Source of the DNA: Chrysopilus asiliformis
Lineage: Eukaryota > Arthropoda > Insecta > Diptera > Rhagionidae
Length of the DNA: 64,000 nt
NCBI GenBank assembly: GCA_964034945.1
Contig: OZ035961.1
Location: 3,640,001-3,704,000 of the forward strand
Reading direction: 5' to 3'
Shown here: piece by piece, positions 23,561 to 35,240 of the stretch
Layout: each line of letters starts with the position of its first letter
Position numbering within the stretch: position 1 is the first letter of the stretch
The notes under the pieces: model-generated
Database searches by the model: none
Told to the model about the DNA's origin: nothing
What the model saw: only the letters and a program-made list of their open reading frames with translations
Position numbers and translations under genes: made by a program

Positions 23561-26224
23561 TCTTTCTGTTAAGTTTTGATTGCACAACATTAATAATATT
23601 TTCCGACTTACACAACATTAAATCATTGGAAAATTTTTAACTGAAATAAGATCCCTCTTTTAAATTTCCCGTTCTTCCAATCACATGTGGAGAAAAGTAT
23701 TTTTTTTTTGTAAATTAAATTGAAATGTTCTTTCGGTTTTATTGTCGCAAATCGAATTAGGATTTTATCGTATCTGATGATATAAATTATGTATGTTAAA
23801 AAATTATACGCCAGCACCTCTTTGGAATGAAATGCTAATGAATTAACCACTATGGCACGTGTAGGCACATTTGATAGATCATTAAAACTAGATAAATGTA
23901 TGTTGATGGCTGTACGTGAATGTCGTCCCTAGTACACCTCTGAAAATTACCACTCCATTCCATAGAATTCTATTATATTCTATAAAGGAAACAAAATATC
24001 TATAGATATAGTAGTAGTGGTATATATTACCACTTCGAATGTATCTACAGTACATAAATATAGACGAAGAGGATACAAAACCATTCGGGATTCGGTTGTG
24101 ATGCGTGAATTTGGAAAGAAAAGCTTCGTCTAAAAGGAGCTACAAGTAAGAAACATGTGCAAAATGGGCAACTCTGCCTGATAATGATGATGATCTATAG
24201 GACTAAAACGAGCACCCAGGTGAATGTGAACACAAGGCCAACAGAAATAAGTTTTCGGGTAAACAAAACATTCACCTTTTTAAGGTGGTTATAATTCACT
24301 TCGTCTTACAGGTAATATAAATGGCTAACTATTTGCCAAAAACATATGAAACACCTTTGCCCCGCTTGAATCTTCTTCGTCACACCATAGAGATGAGTCG
24401 CCACAGGTTCTATTTCTTCCATCGTATCGTGCCAATATTTGCCACCCTATTCCTCCTCCCATGGGTCTCTTGAAAATTCAAAAATTATATTTTACTGGCA
24501 TAGGGTAAAGGGTGATTCATCGTCTTGAGATTAGACTCTGAGATGATAAATTTTTTCATCGATTTTTATAGAAACTTTTATTAGACTGACAAAAATTTTG
24601 TTGCAGATTTTTTTGTGCGGGATTTAATATTGCTACTGAAGACCCCTATGTTACTGAGGACCTATACTACTGAAGATTCCTTCCCCTCTCGTGAAAAAAT
24701 TCCGGTTGTTTCACGCAGAATTTTTTTAAAAGTTTTTAATAACAATTACTTGTTATTTTTGTTCTTGAACTGCATTTTAACACAAGAACTTTTTTCTACC
24801 GAAACACACACCGTCACCCTATTTCGTTCGGTGTCGTAATGGTTCGTTTTCAATTTGTCATGAAGTTTAAGAACCCCTTCAACATATACCGTTTGATAAA
24901 TCACCAGAAATGGGTACGAAATAACGAATAGGGAATACCATCAGGACGATACGCTCGGTTTATGTTTCCCATATTCATCAGCGAAGAAAACGCAAAGCCA
25001 TTTTAAAATTTGTTCCTGGTCCTGCTGCGCCCAAAAGTGCCCTTCAGCCGTTCTCCTTCTCATCTTGAAAACATACTCGTTATTTGCAATTGCTGGCGTC
25101 TTCAAGCGGCTTGTACCTAGTTAGGTGAAAATATATATGCGGTTGGAGACTTGAGCCGGATCTTAAAAGGATTCACGATGGAAGAGAGGTACGCTTTTCA
25201 TGATTTTTGCCTTCATGAGGTCTCTATCAATAAAATGTATTTGGGGATGTGTGAGTATGTCGTTTTCATGGATTTGTGTGTGTGCGTTATATGGATAGAT
25301 ATTGAGACCATTTTCACTTCCACTTGAGGGATATAATTGGGGTAAAATTCCTGTAGTATAGAAGCCAATGAATCAATTCCCTGAGGATGTGATTTTCTTC
25401 AACTGAAAAATTTGAATTTGTTTTTTATTAATTTTTTTTGTTTGTTCAAATGTGAATCAAGCAGGAGAATTTTTGTTGAAGGTATAAACGAATGAAGTTG
25501 ATTCGATATCAACATAAAAACAGGTAAGGTTTAAGAGAATTTTTTTTTAGTGTTGCGAAAAAAACTGTAACCATTTTTAGTACTTTAGACATCTAACAGT
25601 GCAATAAAACCGTTTTTAGTGAATGACTTGATATGATTTAAACTTAAAAAGGTATAACAATAAGTACGTTTTTTAATTTGCGTCACCATTTTTCAAATTT
25701 CGCGTGGCCATTTTTAAATTTAGTTTGTTTGTCCGATTGTACAATATTTTCACTATTTCATCCTTTTAAAGACAAGGGAAGGTCCTGTAAGGATAACCTT
25801 GAATCATTTTCCTTGAATTTTTTGGGGCCCATTTCATGCAAGGATTTTTTGGGTCACTGAATCCTATTCTGGAGTCAAAAAGTTCGTAAGGATATCTTAA
25901 AGTCAAGGATATATATTAAAATACTAAAAAGTATAAAATAAAATAAAAATAAAAGAGTTTTTATTAAAAAATGTACTAAAAAGAAAAGCGCCTATTTCAC
26001 ACACAGGGCAAGTTTTGTCATGGTGCTTGCATGTCAATCAAAAACAATAGATTTTGACGAAAAAAAAGAAACTCGTTGCTCTACTATTTCTGAAATTAAT
26101 AGGTTTATAATGATCGTAAAACTAAAATGAGCCTCATTTTTTAAAACGAACATCCCAGTTGAAAAATTAATGACCAACAAATAGTCTCCCTCTAATATCT
26201 ACTTTACATAGATTCAAAGTTTAA

Positions 26225-26290
26225 GCGTGAGGCCGAAGGCTGATAAGGATGCCGCCCTATCCTCGTCGACATTTTTTTTCGTGCTTTTAA
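26225..26290. repeat. Isolated GAGGCCGAAGGC hairpin fragment
   Basis: GTGAGGCCGAAGGCTGATAAGG followed by a short GC-rich stretch resembles the GCCTTCGGCC hairpins at 14860-15080. Possibly a truncated copy of the same repeat. Confidence 0.3.
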
Positions 26291-27091
26291 AGAGTTTTTG
26301 CATAATGGGCTGTCCCTAAAATACGTCACGCTAAGTTTAGGGTCTCCGGAATCCTTTCTTCTGTGATTCCTTTGCTCATTATCGCGATTTTTTAATGAAG
26401 TTTGATACCGCCACCGCCGTCCGAAGACCTACACATCCCTTGAAATTTCCATTCAAGTAAAACAGCTCATATAAAAGCAGATTTATTTTATTTTGTTGTT
26501 TTTTGCCTCTCTATAAAAGCTCTAATTTAATTTTGAACATGTAGCTTTGTGCTTCAAATAGAATAAATCCTGAATTCAGTATCGATAGATGTGATACGAA
26601 TTTTAAACATTTTTAAAATCACACAAGAGTCAACCTTCAACTATACGATAGGGAGAGTATCATATATAGTATCTTAACACAATTCTGATTTATATATACA
26701 TATTAGACGATGACAGTAAATGCAATTCAGTTTGAAAGAAACCACTTGACTGAAGATGAAACTGAAGATATTGTCACAAGTGTTGCTCAAGTATGCTCTT
26801 TTCTATCTATAGATATTTTTATACAAACAAAATATGTATGCACTTTTTGTACAATTTTTTTTTATTGATTTCTATCTAGCTTTAAATTTTTTGTTTTTGA
26901 AAATCAAACCATTTTGGAGAACAAATATTTATTATACACTTTCGGATTGTGCAAGAATTTAACAACCCCTATTTGATAATTTTTTCGTTCGTGACATTAA
27001 TTTAAACCGTTTTTTTTAAATTAAATTTATGGCTGACCTGGATTGTTTTACATAAGATAAACTGTTATTGTCAATACCAAACCGTACTCAC

Positions 27092-27689
27092 CGTGAGTTA
27101 AAATGTTAATCGTTTCGTTGTGCCAGTAAAAGAGGCTGAACATGCACCCCCGAACGGTTTGCAGTGGACGGTATCCCGTCAGGACGTAGGGGTTGAATTG
27201 TAAATGCTGCGGCATATCCTTCCACTGGAGAAGCTCGGGAACCGGATCCGGTGGCGGCTGCTGGGACGACAATGATTCCGGCAACGTTGACGATACCAGG
27301 GCCGGTGGCGGGGGCGAGTGTGGTGTTGAATTTGGGGCCATTGATGTCGTTGTTGTTATTGTTGTTGCTGGCGCTACTGCTTCGGCTACTGATAATTTAG
27401 GCGACGGCGGTAAAAGCGGCGACCGAACTCCGTGTTGGGGTGTTGGGGGTGGCGATTTCCCAGGTGGCAACGAATTCGCAATGGGGATGATGCCGTCTGC
27501 ACCTGACAATGCTCGAATGTCTACTATTGGAGTGTTGGGGGTTGACTTTGGTGGAAACTCATCGGCGGACATGAAAAATTCCTCAGCATGGCCGTTCGTT
27601 TCGGTTCGAGAGTCAATTTGCTGGACCAGAATTTTGTGTCGGTCCTGGCGTCCGCCCTTCTCACCGTTGCATTCGCATCGCTCTTGCAT
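27092..27689 (-). CDS. PAQR4: PAQR4-type receptor, exon 1 (start codon and N-terminal tail)
   Basis: The ATG at 27689 has a purine at -3 (AAAATGC). 199 codons plus one base precede the GTGAGT donor at 27091-27086. Residues 1-150 are a low-complexity, Pro/Ser/Thr-rich cytosolic tail much longer than in vertebrate PAQR4 (whose tail is about 10-20 residues). Residues 159-200 are the recognisable family segment: PQHLQFNPYVLTGYRP, a spacer, CMFSLFYWHNETINILTHG. The LTGYRP and the WHNE-x2-N-x2-TH block are strong PAQR signatures, and the first matches PAQR4 best. The tail has runs PPPTPQHG, SPPPPALV and QQPPPDPVPE, possible SH3/WW ligands. Later exons lie to the left (exon 2 at 13050-12835). Confidence 0.88.
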
Positions 27690-28000
27690 TTTCGCTCATT
27701 TAAATATCAAAATCAAACAAAGTCTCGATTACAAATCAACATGGGCCGCCAGCGTCTACTTGAATGTTTATAATTTGGGAACTTTATCTGGAATTAAAAT
27801 AAAATTTATTGTCATAATTTGTTGAATTTGTGTCCACTGAAATGGAAATTGTGTTTTTAATATTAATTGTTCATGGGTAAATGTTTATTTTCTTGATTTC
27901 CATGACCAAATAAATATTGAAAGTATTAGATTTTTTTTCTGAGCCAGTTCCGCTGAAAAAGTAAGAAGGAGAGGGGAGAGGAAAGGGGGCGAAGAAGACT
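27690..28000 (-). promoter_or_regulatory. Presumed PAQR4 5' UTR and promoter region
   Basis: Sequence directly upstream of the PAQR4 start on the minus strand. AT-rich, with no confident TATA box or initiator, so the transcription start is not fixed. Placement is by position only. Confidence 0.35.
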
Positions 28001-31000
28001 GGATGCGAAATTTTTAGTTTCTGACTGCAAATTACAGAACAGTGTTTCGGAAAATTTCAAAAAGTGACTTCAATTTTTTCCGGGGAAAACCTAAAAGAGC
28101 GAAAAAAATGATTGTATTACACCCATTTGTTCCATTAATATGAAGCCCTAATAATATTTACGGAGCTCCTATTTGTACATCTGCTCGTCTAATTGCAGGA
28201 ATTTGGCCGCCCTCCCAGCCCCACTACTTGACCACTGCCTCTAGCTGGCACCACCATTTCAAATTTAATGGTCAGAGCGATGTTTGTAGGTTAAGTTTTG
28301 GCAATCCATATTACTTTGGATGTGAAAACATCCACAAAAATAATATAACATATTTTTTAATGACCATTAAGCCGAGAAATTCTAATAGAATAAAATATTT
28401 TTTAATGAAATATTTTTTTAGAATAATCTCAAATCAAATAAAATTTTCTAATCGGTTATTTCAGTTCTTTCCCATTAAAAGGAAATTCTCTATCGATTAC
28501 AGACGAAATTAACTAGCTTTGAAAGTTTATAATGAAAACCCAGTAACAGTAACTCGATTACAACAAAAATGGGAAACATTAAAACGATTATAAATTAATC
28601 GGGTTATGAAAATTAAACGGAAATTGTTTAAATTGCACCACGTACACATCTCACACAGACCACTGTCTATGTATGCAAGTAAATGGCATCATTATTTAAG
28701 CTATATAGTATTTCGATTTTGCAATGAAATTATTACATTTTCCAACTGGTCTGAACGTGATAAATTCCATCAGGAAAATAGAAATCACCGTCAGATCCAC
28801 AACGGAGGTCTCTTGATTAGTTTTGTCAAAGTTGCTCTATATTGAAAATTGCAAGAGTTTTCACCCGAACTCATACTATTCGGGTTTGTGTATAGTCCTT
28901 CAAAAGTCCACCTTATGGCCTTGCATTTTGCCTGAATGGCTCTCAGATACCTATTGGATTTCAGCAAAAATCTACCACCTTTAAAAAAAAGAGGTCGTCC
29001 GCTATGAAAAACGTTAAATGTGAACGTGTGCTGGTCAAACGCCGGGTGGGTGACTTTCTTCAATCGAAAATATTAAACCCAGATCCACCCCTTGCGCATC
29101 ACCACCATCGGTTGCATTCATAATAATCGAAGGGATGATTGGTCTCCAGGGGATGATGATCAGATCGGCCTTTGCTATTCAATATTCCTGACCAAGTGGC
29201 CTTATGACTATTGTGTAGTTGTAGAATTTGATGAGACCGTAATTTTAGCCGACCGGGGGGTGGTTAACATACTACCACCCCCTGGGAAGCCGGACGTAGT
29301 TGCATCAGGGATGCAAGTTACCCATAAATAGAGACAAATGGCGGAATGAATTCTAATAGCGGTGATGGTGTGTGCATGCAAATGAAACCATCATCATCGG
29401 TTCTCTCATCTAGATTATCCCAGCAGTCCACAGCTGATATGTATAGGTATTTCAAGTTTGATGGTATCATTTTTGCTACATCCTTGTGCTCGTTTCGTTT
29501 TTCCTCAATGTTGCCATTGTAGAACCTGGCGAACTGAATAAACTTCGACTCTGGCCGTGGATAGAGTGGAATTATGCTAATTTCGAGGATTCAGTTGAGA
29601 CATCCTGCGATCGGGATGGGTTTTTCAGTCTCTAAAATGTGGGGTAATTTCAACCGCATCCCTTTTCCAACTCCAGGCGATGATGATTACGAGTGTGTCT
29701 GACGCTTTGCTTCTTTTCTGCCTCTTCTAGACGTGCGGGACTGCCTAAATGTTAGAATGGTTTCGTTTCGATTTAATATCCAGTTTTGGATTTGGGGTGT
29801 TGTGATGGAAATCGCCCTCCTTCTACTCGTAGACTCGTTGCTAGCAAAGCATAAACATGTTTTATGTTTTATTCATAAAAAGCATTAGATACAAGGAGTG
29901 ACGGTATGTAAGTATGGTGTTTCTCCTGTATTTCATGTATTTTGTGTTGTGAGTGCCACACGTCGCACAGTGTGTGTTATTTATTTATTCGTAGTGTTAT
30001 TTTTTTTTGTATTTTGTATTTTATAGAAAAGCTAAGGATAACAACGACAGGAACACTGGCAGGATTTCATGCCATCAGACACAATTTGTTTGGTTGCCTT
30101 ATGTAGGGTTTCCATTCACCAATGTGAACTTATAGTACTGGGAAAGTCAGGAAAATGCTAGATTTTTTAAAAAACAATTTTTTTTGTTTGCAAAACAAAG
30201 CTTTTATCAATAAAATGTATAAGAAAAAAATGTTTTTCGGCGCTGTGTATCAGAAATAAAAGCGAAATAAATTCCAAAAAAAAAAGTTTGTTTTTTAATT
30301 TTCTTAAATTTTATTTTATTTTATATGTACTTTTTAGTCGTCTAATACATATCCTTGCATCTGAGACAACCTAACCAGATTCAACCTAACCGCAGAACCG
30401 GATTCAGCGACCTCAAAAAATCCCAGACGAGAGTTTTTTCCTGACAATTCCAACTCGAAATCGAATATGTTCTCCAACACTTCCCCGTATTCGTTCGACC
30501 AACGTATAATGAAAATTTACCGAAATTTGCAAAAGAACGAAAAGTAAATAAGATACGTTAAAGTATAAACATTGAATGGAGAATACGTGTGAGGTTCTAC
30601 GAGGGTACTATTGAGATCGCTTTTAATTGTAATTGTAAATATAACAATTTTTTGTTATTTAGACAAATTAGACATTATTAATTTTGACAATGGTTTTATT
30701 GACTTAACAAAAAATTATTTCAAAGCTTTTTGTAAAAACAACTCGTTTTTTATTGAATAAAGATTTCCCTCCAAAAATATTTGTTCCAATTGACAATTTG
30801 TCTGTGATTTTAACAAAAATATGGTAAATAAAACAGTAACTTTATCCATATGACCAATTTTCCTCTGAGTCTATCTACCGTTAAATTGAACAATTTTTCC
30901 GTTGCTTAGAACGTGTTATTTTTAAAAGAAAACAATCAATTTTTCAATAGCAAATCATATGGTTTTACAAGAAAAGAGCTATTTTATCGCAAAATAAAAT

Positions 31001-32483
31001 TAATCTAATATCATATTTGTTGCTCACGCAGAAAAAAAGATTTTTTTAAAGAATTTTCCTTGAATTTTTCACAATTTCTTCCTACATATTCACTCATGCA
31101 TGGCTTCATAACATGTCTGCCTCCTGCTCATCCCTGGGAAATTTTTCCATTACGGCTCAGGGCAGTGGAAAAGCTCATTGGATACCAGGCAAGGTTATTT
31201 TAGCTCAGGAAATTATATTTTTATTGATTCGTTTTCGAATGTTGTATTTTGAGTATATTATGGGCCAAAATGAAGGTTTTTTTCCCCAGACTTTCTCACC
31301 GGCATCACAAAATCCACCCCCAACTGTTCACCATACATTCGGCTATGACTAAAATTCTTTATGTATAAGGGCTGGTCGGGATTAAGCATATGTGATGGAT
31401 AGTAATGCTAAAAATATGTTCATCATAAGCGCGTTATATCGAAATAAATGAATGCGTGCATTCCTTTCTTCATTCAAAATGGATTTTTCTTGCACGTGTC
31501 GGTACACATGTGATAAATGTTCGCTTTATATACTTAGAATTTCTTACGTCTCTCTAGCTTTCTCTGCAAATATTATACAATCCAAAAAAAAAAGAAAATA
31601 ATAATAACAGCAGCGCTTTGTAGAAGGTAGATTATAGTGCGAACTTAAAAGAATCCCAGCAGCCACGTAATAGTATATTTGAGCAAGAAAAAAAGAAGAC
31701 ACCTGCAATAATAATCCGGAAGAAAATGGGATCATAATGGGATCGTGGCACTGAAAATAGAATTCATTTCGTAATTACCTACATGGAATATCCTAAGGCC
31801 GTTTAAGAGCATATAAGAACGTGCGCAAGGGTCATTTTATTTTACCATAGAAATAACTGAAATCGTCACAAATTGCGAAGTTCTTTGCATTTTATTCGAC
31901 AATTCTATTTTAACGAAAAGCCAACAAATCTGCTTAAAAGAATTATTTCACTCACGTTCAAATCACCCGAGCTAAGCAAATTCTTTACAAGCACGATTAC
32001 GTCTGCTATTTGCAATTTCCTTAAATGTCTTGTTTAGCGGTTTTGGTTTGAGCCATTTTTATTATCTCTGGTGAATATCCTTCAATTTGCATAGTAAATG
32101 GTGCCCAATGTGAAATTTGCAATCTCTAGGCCGATCTAATCCTATCTAATAATTTCAAGGCGATTTTCTACTTCCATGTAACCAAAATGGATGTTTCGTC
32201 CTTGTTGTACAGGCGATTTAAAGGATCTATTCTTCTTCAAACGTGAGTAGATAAGGGACTGAGGCGAATAAAGTTTCTTTTTTATGGAAAATATTGGATT
32301 TCTGAACTGAAAACGGTCTGAAGGTCATTGAAATTATTTTTTTTCAATCCCAAAGTTCTGCATCTTAAGCTAAGAAGGGACATTTTTACCTTATTTGAAA
32401 ATCTTAGATTTCCCAAAAACACGTGCAACAAGCTATCTATAGAATACGTCACGCTAATTGTCAGCCTTTCACTTTTTTTGAAC
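28001..32483. other. Non-coding stretch right of PAQR4
   Basis: No convincing genes. A few 60-90-codon frames exist (for example near 28800-29330) but lack family features. Around 30370-30400 CAACCTAACC occurs twice. The phrases 'ccttttccaactccaggcgatgatgat' near 29660 and 'ccttttccagttccagccgatgatgat' near 36050 are similar short sequences. Confidence 0.45.
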
Positions 32484-32721
32484 CCGGGCACCAATCATGT
32501 ATTCCGACGCTTCTCTGTCTTTCGACTTCGACACAGCTTTTAACTCTTGACTTCGCCATATCTGCAGCTTGAAATTTCGCGGAATCGTCACTATGAATCG
32601 AAACGTGATTCTGACTGTCAGTCCAGGAAATTTGAAGCTGCTGATATGGCGAAGTCAAGAGTTAAAAGCTGGGTCGAAGTCGAAAGACAGAGACGCGTCG
32701 GAATACATGATTGCTGCCCCG
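32484..32721. mobile_element. Long-armed foldback MITE (238 bp)
   Basis: The left arm from about GGGCACCAATCATGTATTCC to CTTCGCCATATCTGCAGCTT has its reverse complement in the right arm through GGAATACATGATTGCTGCCC. Arms are about 95 bp with few mismatches. The short open frames on both strands are mirror images of each other because of the palindrome. No target duplication was confirmed. Confidence 0.8.
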
Positions 32722-33659
32722 CTTTGTAACGCCCTTTCGTAATATTTTCATTAGATTTTATACTTCCGTTGAATTATCGTAACCCCCTCTCCTCGTTGTA
32801 GCGTTCATGCATTTATGAAGACCTCTTTTTAAAAATTCAACGAAAAGGGGGTCTCCGGGAGGATAGGGGCCCACAGATGTTCCCTATGAAAATGAACACA
32901 TATCTTTAATAATAAACACCGTGTGACTAAAACAACAAGACTAAAACAACAACGACGATATTTTGTGAAAATTATTGGCACTTCGAAATTAAATTCCGCC
33001 TAGAATAAAATACCTGACAAAGTTGAACGACCGGTCAGAAAAGGCAATTGCCCTCAATTTAACACAGTTCCAAAATATTAATAACTTTTACTTTCTTAGA
33101 ACAACAACATTAAAGTCGAGAACATTTTCCGAGAACATGTTCTGCTTATATAATTTATGTTTCTGAAACGCGTAATCACGCGAGTTTCTGAATAATTGTA
33201 ACATCAAAAAGTGTCTCGAAACAATCATTTAAGAGGTGTGTGAAATAAAGCTTAAATTCCAGCCAACATGAAAAATTCCATCCCTGATATAAAATATTTA
33301 TATTCATGCGACCTTGAAAGAAAACTCTTTTAACGATTTACCCGGTAAACGCTATGAATTAATGATCAAATGTTGGAAATTGTTTATACAGCAATATCAC
33401 ATACCCTGCAATCAAAAACACGCAATATTTATGCAATTCAGTACCGCATAATTATGAGTTTAATCGTAGGAAAAGGGAAAAAAATCTTTTCACCAGAAGA
33501 GGTTTTTATATACTGAAGATTTAAGAATATATTTTAAGTGAAAGGAAAGTTGTGAGTGGTTAAAATATAAACTTTGATAGGAAGAAAAATTGTGGAAAAT
33601 GAAATTTCGAAAGAAATACGAAAATACGAGTATACCTAATTGTTGATTTTTTTAAAATA

Positions 33660-33995
33660 CGGATGACCATATTTATCAATCTGGGTCAATCCGGGACAAT
33701 GATGGATACGGAACACAAAAGAAACAACAAATTTTAGATAGGAAAAAAAAACAACTTGATTTGGATGAAAAAGTAATTACGAAATGTGCGGCGCAGGCGA
33801 TATGTTTTAAAAAGATTTAAACCTTAATTTTTCGCGTGCTTTACACTTCATAAATAATTGCAACGGGTATTGTAAAAATACTAATAAAGGAAAATACGCC
33901 GCATTACAAATCCTTTGAGATACATGTGCCATGTGTGGAAAATCGTTGAAAAAATGAGCCGCAGGTGAAATAAAATGTTATTTACAGTAAACGAC
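33660..33995. mobile_element. Partial TAGGGTGACC-family element
   Basis: Starts GGATGACCATATTTATC with GGGTCAATCCGGGACAAT. Contains GGCGCAGGCGATATGTTTT and a stretch (33880-33990) similar to 20000-20130. The right terminus is not recognised and may have been lost next to the MITE at 34003. Confidence 0.45.
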
Positions 33996-34002
33996 AGCCT
34001 AA

Positions 34003-34166
34003 GGCCCGTCGAACACTTGAGCTAAGTTAGCTCAGCTATGTGCCTGTTTAGACGTGGACGTTTAGCGGTTCATATTATCCTCAATTTGAAACGTGACGAA
34101 ACACGCCACGTTAAGGTCTAAACAGGCACATAGCTGAGCTAACTTAGCTCAACTGTACGGTGGGTC
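34003..34166. mobile_element. PIF/Harbinger-like MITE (164 bp)
   Basis: Arms of about 52 bp: GGCCCGTCGAACACTTGAGC then CTAAGTTAGCTCAGCTATGTG and CCTGTTTAGAC, with the reverse complement at the right end. Flanked by TAA on both sides (34000-34002 and 34167-34169), the 3-bp TWA target duplication of PIF/Harbinger elements. No coding sequence. Confidence 0.82.
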
Positions 34167-34194
34167 TAAGTAGAGTATTTGTTTTGGATATTCA

Positions 34195-34700
34195 GTAATT
34201 GTTTCCTGATAACTCTTAAAGAAATCGAGCTAGAGACTTTTTCACATTTTTTCAACATTTTTTCACAGATAAGTTTCTCGTAAAATGCAAGGCTATGTTT
34301 TTGAACTGTGAAAATCAGACCATTTTTAAACTAAGTCCTTGTTCTTCTCCCCCATACAAATGAAACTGTTTTTTGTACTTTTCTCGAAAGCGGTTAGTCA
34401 CATCGAAAAATTTATAAAGGAAAAATGTGTGTAGAATATGCTTCTACACAACTCTTCCATACACCAAAATTCAATCAGAGTATTCCTTCTCCCCTACCCC
34501 ATACGACCCAAATAGTTTCGTGCCATTTCCTCGAAAACGGTGCATCGTATTGAAATTTTTTTTAGAGACAAAATGTGTTTAGAATATGATTTTCTATAAC
34601 TCTTCTTCACACCAAAATTCAATAGAAACATTTCTTTTACGCTCCCCCAAAGAAATGAAACATTTTTTGTAATTTCCTCAAAAACGGTAGGTCGTATCAA
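34195..34700 (+). repeat. Dispersed repeat family R1, two adjoining partial copies
   Basis: Carries the R1 blocks: 'cttctcccccatacaaatgaaac', 'ttctcgaaagcggttagtc', 'aaatttataaagg', 'catacaccaaaattca', then a second run of the same blocks to 34700. The TCCGTCC segment is absent from this part. Confidence 0.55.
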
Positions 34701-34711
34701 ATTCTTTTTAT

Positions 34712-35200
34712 ACCCGTATGGTGAAACCAAAGGGTATATTAGATTTGCCTTACCGTTTGAAACGCCAAGATCCCGTCATCACACACAAAAATGAATTACA
34801 CCAGTGTGTTTAGAATGATAAAAAAAGTTGAATTTAGCATGTCCGTCCGTCCGTCCGTCTGTGGCGCGGATTGCGGGCGCACGGATTGAGCTAGAGACTT
34901 CCATTTTTGCGCAGATTGGTTTTTCGTAAAATGCAAGGGTAAGTTCGTGAATGGGCACAAAGGGGGAGGGGGTGGGGGGGGGGTACCCCCCATACGAACA
35001 AAAACGATTTTTGCGAATATCTCAAGCATCTTATCAAAAAAGTGCAAGAATAAAAGTTATTTAGGATATGATTCTACATAAAACTCCCATACATCAAAAT
35101 CCAATTGGAATAAATTTTAAAAAATGTTATTGGAAAGTTTGACTTCAAAGTGGAATTTTGGTACAACTGTTCGAATTTTGATACGAATATCACCATACAG
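34712..35200. mobile_element. CCCGTATGGTGA element, copy 1
   Basis: Begins ACCCGTATGGTGAAACCAAA and ends TATCACCATAC, an inverted repeat with the start. A second copy at 60199-60621 shares nearly the whole body, including the TCCGTCCGTCC run, 'ggcgcggattgcgggcgcac', 'gattgagctagagactt' and the distal 'ggtacaactgttcgaattttgata'. Homology continues about 40 bp past the right TIR through a TTGCCAGATTGGCAA palindrome in both copies. Here a G/C-rich run (about 34965-34990) replaces sequence seen in the other copy. Confidence 0.65.
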
Positions 35201-35240
35201 AATATCAGTGATTGCCAGATTGGCAATTATAGCTTTTGTT

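Larger units (their letters stand above)
13051..27091 (-). other. PAQR4 intron 1 (14 kb)
   Basis: The donor GTGAGT at 27091-27086 and acceptor at 13052-13051 define a 14,041-bp intron on the minus strand. It contains many repeats and MITEs, listed separately. Stretches without listed features (13051-14110, 16418-16900, 17231-19012, 19151-20000, 20283-22850, 23561-26700) show only short frames without protein-like content. The 20940-21310 stretch is GC-richer but no family was recognised. Confidence 0.8.

Noticed and set aside
27193..27825. 210-codon plus-strand glycine-rich ORF
   Set aside because: Antisense shadow of the proline-rich PAQR4 exon 1.
30370..30400. Interstitial telomere-like CCTAA motifs
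   Set aside because: Only two isolated CAACCTAACC occurrences; no tandem TTAGG run.
32461..32729. Two similar ORFs on opposite strands
   Set aside because: Mirror images produced by the foldback MITE at 32484-32721; not genes.
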